DNA of 11,164 bases from Phycisphaerales bacterium (GTDB lineage Bacteria > Planctomycetota > Phycisphaerae > SM23-33): the NCBI GenBank assembly GCA_003485185.1, contig DNAS01000030.1, positions 755 to 11,918 on the forward strand. Reading direction: 5' to 3'. Below the pieces are notes generated by a model. That model ran no database searches and was not told the DNA's origin. It saw only the letters and a program-made list of their open reading frames with translations. Below, piece by piece: positions 1-6,621 of the stretch (position 1 is the first letter of the stretch; each line of letters begins with the position of its first letter). A program made the translations under genes and the position numbers.

Positions 1-1129
<1,129 letters not shown>

Positions 1130-1133
<4 letters not shown>

Positions 1134-1801
1134 GCTTGCGGGTCGTGCTGATGGGTCCGCCGGGCGCCGGAAAAGGCACCCAGGCAAAGCGGATGGCGGA
1201 AAAATTCGGGATGGCGCACCTGTCCAGCGGCGACATTTTCCGGGCCGAAAAGGCCAGCGGATCCGAGTTGGGCAGGGAACTGGCTGGCTACATGGACGCG
1301 GGAAAGCTGGTGCCGGACGACACGGTAGTGCGGTTGATGGCCAAGGCGATCACCAGCGCCCGTGCGACGGGCGGCCTGCTGCTGGATGGCTTTCCGCGGA
1401 CCGTCGCCCAGGCCGAGGCGCTGGACCGGCAGCTTGCCCAGGCGGGTAAGCCCCTCGACGCGGTGGTCGTCATCACCGCCGAGGACGACGAAATCGTACA
1501 ACGGATCACCGGACGACGAAGCTGCCCTGCGTGCGGCAAGGGCTTCCACGTGAAGTTCATGCCGTCGGCCAAGGGCGACCGTTGCGACGCCTGCGGCGCG
1601 AAACTGACGCAGCGGGACGATGATACGGAAGCCGTGGTGCGGCAGCGGCTGGAGGCGTACTACCGCCAGACCGAGCCGGTGATTGCCTACTACCGCGACA
1701 GCGGCCGGGTGAATGTCCTCGAAATCGACGGCTCGGTCGCGCCGGACGACGTGACCGCCGCCATGGTCGAGGCCGTGGAAAGCCTTGCCCGCCGCGGCTG
1801 A
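1130..1801 (+). CDS. adk: Adenylate kinase, zinc-binding LID type
   Basis: Adenylate kinase interconverts ATP + AMP and 2 ADP in the cytoplasm. The protein is 223 residues, the usual long bacterial form. The P-loop is GPPGAGKGT (9-17), the AMP-binding region has LSSGDIFR (31-38), and LLLDGFPRT (83-91) is the family signature. The LID domain carries two CxxC pairs (C132/C135 and C152/C155), so it should bind a structural zinc as in Gram-positive enzymes rather than use the hydrogen-bond network of E. coli Adk. The start is GTG at 1130, overlapping the secY stop by 4 bases (GTGA), with AAGGGAG at 1116-1122 spaced 7 bases upstream. The overlap suggests translational coupling to secY, and the secY-adk-map order is classical. 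No anomalies were seen. Confidence 0.98.
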
Positions 1802-1805
1802 AGGA
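1800..1805 (+). promoter_or_regulatory. Ribosome binding site that fixes the map start
   Basis: GAAGGA overlaps the end of adk and sits 6 bases before GTG 1812. It supports that start over the in-frame TTG at 1785, which lies inside adk and lacks a comparable Shine-Dalgarno. Confidence 0.7.
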
Positions 1806-1811
1806 CAAGCC

Positions 1812-2594
1812 GTGGCGATCAGGCTCAAGACAAGCGAGCAGCTCGAGCAGATGCGAAATGCCGGCCGGGTTGTCCGGCTGGTTCTGGATCGCCTGGATGA
1901 GATGGCGGTCCCAGGCGTGACAACTGAAGAGATGGACGTCGAGGCGGAACGCCTCTGTCGGTCGCACGGGGCGGAATGCCTGTTCAAGGGCGTTCCCGGG
2001 CGCGCAGGCGCCGGGCCATTCCCGGGCAGCATCTGTGCGTCGCTGAACGACGAGGTGGTGCACGGGATTCCCTCCGTGCGGCGAAAGGTCCGCAACGGTG
2101 ATGTGTTGAGCGTCGATTTCGGCGTCCGCCTGAACGGATGGTGCGCCGACGCCGCCCGGACCTACGTCGTGGGCGACGTGTCGGAGAAGGTCCGCCGACT
2201 GGTGGACGTGACGCGGAATTCGCTGGCCCTGGCGATCGGGATGATGCGCCCCGGCGAGAAGTGGAGCCATGTGGCGCGGGCCATGCAGGACTACGTCGAG
2301 GCCGAGGGCTTCTCCGTGGTGCGGGAGTTCGTCGGGCACGGGATCGGGCGGGAGATGCATGAAGACCCGAAGGTGCCGAACTTCTTCTCCCGGGAACTGG
2401 CGGCGCGGGACATCCTGCTCGAGGAAGGCGTGGTGCTGGCCGTCGAACCAATGGTGAACATGGGCACCCACGCGGTGCGGTATGCGGCGGACGGCTGGAC
2501 GGTGGTGACGAGAGACGGACTTCCGTCGGCGCATTTTGAACACACGGTCGCTGTGGTGGCCGGTGGGGCGGATGTGCTGACGGACGCGAAGTGA
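1812..2594 (+). CDS. map: Methionine aminopeptidase, type I
   Basis: Map removes the initiator methionine from nascent proteins whose second residue is small, acting at the ribosome exit. From GTG 1812 it is 260 residues (MAIRLKTSEQ...), the normal length for type Ia/Ib enzymes without an N-terminal extension. All five metal ligands of the pita-bread fold are visible: D102 in VDFGV, D113 in ADAART, H176 in GHGIGREMHEDP, E212 in AVEPM and E243 in HFEHTV. The substrate-contacting His is H84 in VVHGIP. An in-frame TTG at 1785 would add 9 residues but is less likely. One oddity is about eight extra residues (roughly 61-69, VPGRAGAGP) before the FPGSIC segment compared with E. coli-type Map. The gap to the adk stop is 10 bases, so it is cotranscribed. 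Confidence 0.97.
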   Translation: MAIRLKTSEQLEQMRNAGRVVRLVLDRLDEMAVPGVTTEEMDVEAERLCRSHGAECLFKGVPGRAGAGPFPGSICASLNDEVVHGIPSVRRKVRNGDVLSVDFGVRLNGWCADAARTYVVGDVSEKVRRLVDVTRNSLALAIGMMRPGEKWSHVARAMQDYVEAEGFSVVREFVGHGIGREMHEDPKVPNFFSRELAARDILLEEGVVLAVEPMVNMGTHAVRYAADGWTVVTRDGLPSAHFEHTVAVVAGGADVLTDAK

Positions 2595-2657
2595 CAACGA
2601 TGAATCGGGCCCATGCCTGCGGTAATGCGAACGGCGACGGGCCCACGAGGTGGCAAG

Positions 2658-2771
2658 ATGAAGGTGCGAAGTTCAGTCAAGAGAATGTGTGAGAATTGTA
2701 AGATCATCCGCCGCAAGGGCGTGGTGAGAGTGATCTGCACGAATCCCAAGCACAAGCAGCGGCAGGGATAG
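2658..2771 (+). CDS. rpmJ: Ribosomal protein L36 (bL36), zinc-binding C+ form
   Basis: This short gene encodes 37 residues beginning MKVRSSVKRMCENCKIIRRK. L36 is the smallest protein of the large ribosomal subunit and helps fold 23S rRNA late in assembly. The zinc-ribbon ligands are intact: C11, C14, C27 and H32, spaced C-x2-C-x12-C-x4-H as in the classical C+ form. Paralogous L36 lacking these residues exists in some genomes. GAGG at 2647-2650 is spaced 7 bases before the ATG. It lies 63 bases after map and 25 bases before rpsM. The map-rpmJ gap does not contain infA (translation initiation factor IF-1), which sits here in many bacteria. Length, motif and position make the call firm. Confidence 0.97.
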   Translation: MKVRSSVKRMCENCKIIRRKGVVRVICTNPKHKQRQG

Positions 2772-2796
2772 TTGCGTCGCGCAAGGAGACAGGCGT

Positions 2797-3180
2797 ATGC
2801 CTCGTGTTGCAGGTGTGGACATTCCGAACGACAAGCCGGCGGAGATTTCGCTGCGGTACATCCATGGCATCGGCCCGACGACGGCGAAAGAACTTTGCCG
2901 GAAGGCGAACGTGGATCCGCGAACCCGCGCCAAGAATCTGACGGAAGATGAGCTTTCGCGGATCGCGGGGATCCTCGACAGCGAGTTCGTGATCGAAGGC
3001 ACCCTTCGTCGGCAAGTGCAGCAGAACATCGCCCGCCTGCGGGACATCGGCAGCTACCGCGGGCTGCGGCACCGTCGCGGGTTGCCGGTGCGGGGACAGC
3101 GGACCAAGACCAACGCCCGGACCCGCAAGGGCCCGCGGAAGACAGTGGCCGGCAAGAAGTCGGTCAAGGAGATGCGGTAA
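2797..3180 (+). CDS. rpsM: Ribosomal protein S13 (uS13)
   Basis: S13 is a head protein of the 30S subunit that contacts the P-site tRNA with its basic tail and bridges to the 50S subunit. The protein is 127 residues, full length. It begins MPRVAGVDIPNDKPAEISL and has the helix-turn signature RYIHGIGPTTAKELCRKA (about 20-37). The later GSYRGLRHRRGLPVRGQRT (about 86-104) is followed by a Lys/Arg-rich C-terminus ending KSVKEMR. AAGGAG at 2783-2788 gives an 8-base spacing to ATG 2797. It starts the rpsM-rpsK-rpsD-rpoA-rplQ (alpha operon) block, and the next gene follows after 3 bases. No S4-type pseudoknot operator can be fitted into the 25-base gap upstream. Confidence 0.98.
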   Translation: MPRVAGVDIPNDKPAEISLRYIHGIGPTTAKELCRKANVDPRTRAKNLTEDELSRIAGILDSEFVIEGTLRRQVQQNIARLRDIGSYRGLRHRRGLPVRGQRTKTNARTRKGPRKTVAGKKSVKEMR

Positions 3181-3183
3181 GAC

Positions 3184-3567
3184 ATGGCCCAGGCACGCAA
3201 GAGCAAGAAGGTGCGTCGGAACGTTTCCCGCGGAGTGGCGCACGTGCGGGCGACGTTCAACAACACGCTGGTGACGATCACCGACATGAACGGGGACGTG
3301 CTGGTGACCAAGTCGGCCGGCTCGATCGGGTTCAAGGGCTCGCGCAAGAGCACGCCCTTCGCGGCGCAGCGAGCGGCGGAAACCGCCGCCGCGGAAGCCC
3401 GCAAGATGGGCTTGGTCGAGGTGGAAGTGCAGGTCAAGGGTCCAGGCAGTGGGCGCGAAGGCGCCGTGACTGCCCTCCAGGCAGCTGGCCTGAAGATCCT
3501 GTCCATCGAGGACGTCACCCCCATTCCGCACAACGGGTGCCGCCCTCCCAAGAAGCGTCGCGTCTAA
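3184..3567 (+). CDS. rpsK: Ribosomal protein S11 (uS11)
   Basis: S11 forms part of the 30S platform next to the mRNA exit and contacts the Shine-Dalgarno helix region. It is 127 residues. The body shows VAHVRATFNNTLVTITD (about 18-34), then SAGSIGFKGSRKSTPFAAQ (about 44-62), the most recognisable stretch of the family. The C-terminal PIPHNGCRPPKKRRV is the conserved tail. AAGGAG at 3166-3171 lies inside the end of rpsM, 12 bases before ATG 3184. That is longer than ideal, so translation may rely on coupling to rpsM, whose stop is only 3 bases upstream. Confidence 0.98.
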   Translation: MAQARKSKKVRRNVSRGVAHVRATFNNTLVTITDMNGDVLVTKSAGSIGFKGSRKSTPFAAQRAAETAAAEARKMGLVEVEVQVKGPGSGREGAVTALQAAGLKILSIEDVTPIPHNGCRPPKKRRV

Positions 3568-3597
3568 CGTCGAGAGCAAGATAGGAGCATTCGATCC

Positions 3598-4221
3598 ATG
3601 GGACGGTATACAGGGCCCAAAGACAGACTCAGCCGCCGCGAAGGCGTAAACCTGATGCTCAAGGGCGCCCGCAGTGAGAGCGGCAAGCTCGAGCGCCGGA
3701 TGTTCCCCCCCGGCGTGCACAACTGGCGCCGCGGGCGCGGCAGCGACTATGGTGTTCGCCTCCGCGAGAAGCAGAAGGTCAAGCGCTACTACGGCGTGCG
3801 GGACCGGCAGTTCATGAACTACTTCCGCCAGGCCGAGAAGACCACGGGCAACACCGGCGCCGCGCTGCTGAGCCTGCTGGAGCGCCGCCTGGACAACGTG
3901 ATCTACAAGTTGGGTTTCGCGCCGTCGCGGTTCGCCGCGCGGCAAACGGTCTCGCACGGGCACATCTACGTGAACGGACGGCGGCTGAACATCCCCAGCT
4001 ACCTCGTCAACGTGGGCGACAAGATTACCGTCAAGCCCGCCGAGCGGTCGCAGAAGCTCATTCGCAGCCGGCTGGAAGAGCTCGGTGGCGAACCGAACGT
4101 GCAGAATTGGCTGAAACTGGACCTGACCAAGCTCGAAGGGGAAATCGTCGCCATGCCCACCCGCGACGACGTTTCGCTCCCCATCGAGGAACACTTGATC
4201 GTCGAGTTCTGCAGCAGGTAG
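3598..4221 (+). CDS. rpsD: Ribosomal protein S4 (uS4), zinc-free form
   Basis: S4 is a primary 16S rRNA binder that nucleates 30S assembly. In enterobacteria it also represses its own operon. The protein is 207 residues: MGRYTGPKDRLSRREGVNL at the N-terminus, then KQKVKRYYGVRDRQF (about 59-73), then an S4-type RNA-binding domain from about 96 to 160 (RRLDNVIYKLGFAPSR, HIYVNGRRL, VGDKITV). The N-terminal region lacks the cysteine cluster found in some S4 proteins, so no zinc is expected. AGGAG at 3583-3587 lies 10 bases upstream of ATG. Its position between rpsK and rpoA matches the E. coli alpha operon; B. subtilis keeps rpsD elsewhere. Confidence 0.98.
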   Translation: MGRYTGPKDRLSRREGVNLMLKGARSESGKLERRMFPPGVHNWRRGRGSDYGVRLREKQKVKRYYGVRDRQFMNYFRQAEKTTGNTGAALLSLLERRLDNVIYKLGFAPSRFAARQTVSHGHIYVNGRRLNIPSYLVNVGDKITVKPAERSQKLIRSRLEELGGEPNVQNWLKLDLTKLEGEIVAMPTRDDVSLPIEEHLIVEFCSR

Positions 4222-4284
4222 TGGCGGGCGGAACGAATACGGGAAACCGAACCTTAAGATCCCAAGGGGCGGAGGCAAGAATAC

Positions 4285-5298
4285 ATGCGAATCAGGTGGC
4301 GCGGATTAGAATTGCCGACACGGGTGGTCAGCGACCAGGCGGTTTCGACCCCGACGTACGGCCGGTTCATGGTGGAGCCCTTTGAGCGTGGTTTCGGCAC
4401 GACGGTCGGGAACTCCCTGAGGCGGATCCTGCTGAGCAGCCTCGAGGGCGCCGCCGTCACGAGCGTCCGCATCGCGGGCGCCGATCACGAGTTCATGGCG
4501 ATCGACGGGGTGCTCGAGGACGTCACGGATATCATCCTGAACGTCAAGAACCTCATCGTCAAGAGCCACGTGGACGAGCCCCGGACGATCAAGGTGCACA
4601 GCGAGGTCAAGGGCCCGGTGACCGCGAGCATGATCGAGGCGGACCCCGCCATCGAGGTCGTCAACGGTGACCTGGTGCTGGCGACCCTGACGGACAATGT
4701 GAAGTTCGACATGGAGATCGTCGTCGAGAAGGGGCGCGGATTCGTGCCTTCCGAGGAACTGATCAACCCCGAGGCCGACCAGGAACTGGGGCGGATCTAT
4801 GTCGATGCGGCGTTTTCTCCCGTCACCCGCGTGCGGTACCGCACCGAGGACACCCGCGTCGGGCAGAAGACCAACTACGACCGCCTGGTGCTGGAAATCT
4901 GGACCAACGGAACCACCACCCCCGAGATGGCGATGGTCGAGGCGGCAAAAATCCTCCGCAAGCACCTGAACCCGTTCGTGCAATACTTCGAGCTGGGCGA
5001 GCAGGTTGTCGAGACGACCGGCGAAGAGGTCCAGCAGGAAGTGGACACCGAATTGCAGCGCAAGATCGAGATGTCGGTGCACGAGCTGGAGCTCTCGGTT
5101 CGGGCGAACAACTGCCTGGAGGCGGCGAAAGTGGAAACCGTCGGGCAGCTGGTGAACATGACCGAAGCGGACCTGCTGAAGATCCGCAGTTTCGGAAAGA
5201 CCTCGCTCCGCGAGGTGAAACGCAAACTCCAGGACATCGGCTTGACGCTGGGAATGAACGTTCCCGTGCCGGGCCTGGGCAACCCGACGCAGGCGTAG
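4285..5298 (+). CDS. rpoA: RNA polymerase alpha subunit
   Basis: Alpha dimerises to seed assembly of RNA polymerase and contacts upstream promoter DNA and activators. The protein is 337 residues. The N-terminal domain has the dimerisation/beta-binding signature ERGFGTTVGNSLRRILLSSL (34-53). A linker at about 240-262 leads to the C-terminal domain ELELSVRANNCLEAA (267-281) and IRSFGKTSLREVKRKL (300-315). By alignment to E. coli, UP-element contacts R265, N268, C269, G296, S299 and E302 are kept as R273, N276, C277, G304, S307 and E310. K298 is replaced by T306. GGAGG at 4271-4275 gives a 9-base spacing to ATG 4285. It is flanked by rpsD (63-base gap) and rplQ (54-base gap), as in the standard alpha operon. 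Confidence 0.99.
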   Translation: MRIRWRGLELPTRVVSDQAVSTPTYGRFMVEPFERGFGTTVGNSLRRILLSSLEGAAVTSVRIAGADHEFMAIDGVLEDVTDIILNVKNLIVKSHVDEPRTIKVHSEVKGPVTASMIEADPAIEVVNGDLVLATLTDNVKFDMEIVVEKGRGFVPSEELINPEADQELGRIYVDAAFSPVTRVRYRTEDTRVGQKTNYDRLVLEIWTNGTTTPEMAMVEAAKILRKHLNPFVQYFELGEQVVETTGEEVQQEVDTELQRKIEMSVHELELSVRANNCLEAAKVETVGQLVNMTEADLLKIRSFGKTSLREVKRKLQDIGLTLGMNVPVPGLGNPTQA

Positions 5299-5352
5299 CT
5301 GTTCCGGTTGCAGACAAGCAAGACCCTTGAGAGATAGCAAGAAGGTTGTCCC

Positions 5353-5901
5353 ATGCGTCATCGTTTGGCAGGCAAGGAACTGAGCCGCGACACCCAGCAT
5401 CGGCGGGCGCTGCGGCGGAACATGGCCGCGTCGCTGTTCCAGCACGGCGCGATCCGTACCACCGAGACCAAGGCGAAGGAGCTTCGCCGCTTCGTCGAGA
5501 AGCTCATCACCATTGCGCGGAAGGGCACGTTGCACGCCCGCCGACGCGTCCTGGCCGAGTTGAACGACCGGGCGATGGCCGACGCCGAGGGCGAACTGCT
5601 CGATAAGACCGTCGTGCAGAAGCTCTTCGGAGAGATCGCCCCTCGCTACGCCAATCGGCCGGGCGGATATACCCGCATCATCCGCCTATCGGAGCGCCGG
5701 ATCGGCGACGCGGGCACCCAGGTGCTGCTCCAGCTGGTCGAAGAAGCGCCCGCCGGCGGAGAGAAATCCTCCGGCACGTCGCGCCGACGCCGCCGGGCCA
5801 CGAAGCGTCACGAAGCCGCCGCCGGCGCCGCACAGGCCGAGAAAGCCCCCGCCGAAACCCCCACCGAGCAGGCGGAGGAAAAAGGCGAGGAAAAGGCCTG
5901 A
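5353..5901 (+). CDS. rplQ: Ribosomal protein L17 (bL17) with extended C-terminal tail
   Basis: L17 is a large-subunit protein near the tunnel exit. Residues 1-131 form the conserved core, starting MRHRLAGKELSRDTQHRRAL and including FQHGAIRTTETKAKELR (29-45) and YANRPGGYTRI (99-109). Residues 132-182 are extra compared with the common length of roughly 115-130. They form a low-complexity, probably disordered tail with a basic patch (RRRRRATKR, 144-152) followed by Ala/Glu/Pro-rich sequence. GAAGG at 5341-5345 is 7 bases before ATG. This is the last gene of the ribosomal run, and a strong intrinsic terminator follows 32 bases after its stop. Confidence 0.98.
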   Translation: MRHRLAGKELSRDTQHRRALRRNMAASLFQHGAIRTTETKAKELRRFVEKLITIARKGTLHARRRVLAELNDRAMADAEGELLDKTVVQKLFGEIAPRYANRPGGYTRIIRLSERRIGDAGTQVLLQLVEEAPAGGEKSSGTSRRRRRATKRHEAAAGAAQAEKAPAETPTEQAEEKGEEKA

Positions 5902-5933
5902 ACGCCAAACAGCTTTTTGTAAGCCTTCCCCCT

Positions 5934-5968
5934 CAGCCGTCGCCGAACAAGCGACGGCTGTTTTTGTT
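5934..5968 (+). terminator. Intrinsic terminator of the ribosomal operon
   Basis: A perfect 10-bp stem (CAGCCGTCGC at 5934-5943, GCGACGGCTG at 5951-5960) with a 7-base loop is followed at once by TTTTTGTT. It lies just past rplQ and cleanly separates the ribosomal cluster from the next gene. Confidence 0.95.
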
Positions 5969-5982
5969 GCTGCGGAGGGGAA

Positions 5983-6011
5983 TTGCATCTCGCCGGGGGG
6001 CACAATAGGAT
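5983..6011 (+). promoter_or_regulatory. Predicted sigma-70-type promoter for the HIT gene
   Basis: TTGCAT (5983-5988) and TAGGAT (6006-6011) are separated by 17 bases. Transcription would begin near 6018, leaving a leader of about 25 bases to the ATG at 6043. It lies directly after the rplQ terminator, where a new promoter is required. Confidence 0.6.
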
Positions 6012-6031
6012 GGATTCGCAAACCCAATCCC

Positions 6032-6036
6032 AGGAG
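6032..6036 (+). promoter_or_regulatory. Ribosome binding site that fixes the HIT gene start
   Basis: AGGAG lies 6 bases before ATG 6043. The in-frame TTG at 5983 and ATG at 6010 fall within or just after the predicted promoter and have no comparable site, so they are not favoured. Confidence 0.65.
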
Positions 6037-6042
6037 CCCGAA

Positions 6043-6462
6043 ATGAGCAAGGATCCCAACTGCATCTTCTGCAAAATCGTGGCAGGGGAGATTCCCAGTG
6101 CGAAGATTCTCGGCGACGATTCCGCCTTCGCCTTCCTGGACATCGGCCCGTTGGCGGAAGGACACGTGTTGCTGATTCCCGCGGGGCATTACGAGACACT
6201 CGATCAGATGCCTCCGGACCACGCCGGCGCGCTGCTTCGCCATCTGCCAGCCCTGGTGAAGGCGGTGCGGGCGGCGACCGGGTGCGAAGGTGTGAACGTG
6301 CTCCAGAACAACGGGCGAGTGGCGCACCAGGTGGTTCCGCACGTGCATTTTCACGTAATCCCGCGACGTGCGGGCGACGCATTTCACTTCAATTGGCCTG
6401 CGGGCAAGTATGCTCCAGGACGGTTGGACGAACTGGCGGCGAAGATCCGTACCGCCCTGTGA
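6043..6462 (+). CDS. HIT-family nucleotide-binding/hydrolase protein (Hint-like)
   Basis: This is a small histidine-triad protein of 139 residues. The family binds nucleotides and hydrolyses phosphoramidate or phosphoanhydride bonds of AMP-linked substrates; the physiological substrate here is unknown. The opening CIFCKIVAGEIPSAKI (7-22) is typical of the HinT/'Hit-like' branch. The active-site triad is HVHFHVIP (100-107), with H102 the expected nucleophile preceded by GVNVLQNNGRVAHQ (83-96). The two N-terminal Cys (C7, C10), with histidines, may bind zinc as in some family members; that is inference. The start at ATG 6043 is set by its ribosome binding site and the predicted promoter just upstream. 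It is monocistronic by appearance: a terminator lies before it and a new promoter after it. Confidence 0.93.
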   Translation: MSKDPNCIFCKIVAGEIPSAKILGDDSAFAFLDIGPLAEGHVLLIPAGHYETLDQMPPDHAGALLRHLPALVKAVRAATGCEGVNVLQNNGRVAHQVVPHVHFHVIPRRAGDAFHFNWPAGKYAPGRLDELAAKIRTAL

Positions 6463-6473
6463 CGGTCGGGCGG

Positions 6474-6500
6474 GGTGGGAGCATTGTGGCAATTCCCGCC
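6474..6500. repeat. Hairpin/inverted repeat abutting the glycosyltransferase -35 box
   Basis: GGTGGGA (6474-6480) pairs with TCCCGCC (6494-6500), including one G-U. Inside, after a 2-base bulge, ATTG (6483-6486) pairs with CAAT (6490-6493) around a 3-base loop. There is no U-run, so this is not a classical terminator. It could protect the 3' end of the HIT mRNA or serve as an operator-like site, since the next base begins the -35 hexamer. Confidence 0.45.
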
Positions 6501-6529
6501 TTGACCGCTTGTGGCAGGAGGGATAGAAT
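6501..6529 (+). promoter_or_regulatory. Predicted sigma-70-type promoter for the glycosyltransferase
   Basis: TTGACC (6501-6506) and TAGAAT (6524-6529) are 17 bases apart, each matching 5 of 6 consensus positions. The predicted start near 6536 gives a 5' UTR of about 86 bases. It also argues that the in-frame GTG at 6511 cannot be the translation start. Confidence 0.75.
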
Positions 6530-6540
6530 ATTCCATCCAT

Positions 6541-6566
6541 CGGGCGGCAGGACCAGTTGCCGCCCG
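6541..6566 (+). promoter_or_regulatory. 5' UTR hairpin upstream of the glycosyltransferase
   Basis: A perfect 9-bp inverted repeat (CGGGCGGCA at 6541-6549, TGCCGCCCG at 6558-6566) encloses an 8-base loop. It starts about 5 bases after the predicted transcription start. A weak T-run (TTTT, about 8 bases further on) is too distant for a standard terminator. mRNA stabilisation, an attenuator or a protein/RNA-binding site are all possible. Confidence 0.5.
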
Positions 6567-6610
6567 CGGGCATTTTGTGGGCCCCATGGGGGGCGATTCG
6601 CTTCAGAGAA

Positions 6611-6615
6611 AAGGA
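6611..6615 (+). promoter_or_regulatory. Ribosome binding site that fixes the glycosyltransferase start
   Basis: AAGGA lies 6 bases before ATG 6622. It supports this start over the in-frame GTG at 6511 inside the promoter region. Confidence 0.7.
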
Positions 6616-6621
6616 TTGTCC

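Noticed and set aside
2600..2692. 30-codon frame in the map-rpmJ gap
   Set aside because: It overlaps rpmJ out of frame, shows no IF-1 similarity and lacks a good Shine-Dalgarno.
2704..4278. Long - strand open frame of 524 codons opposite rpsM, rpsK and rpsD
   Set aside because: It is the antisense of three certain ribosomal genes. High-GC codon bias removes stops from the opposite strand, and the protein resembles nothing I know. The same reason applies to the other long antisense frames over adk, map, rpoA and the glycosyltransferase.
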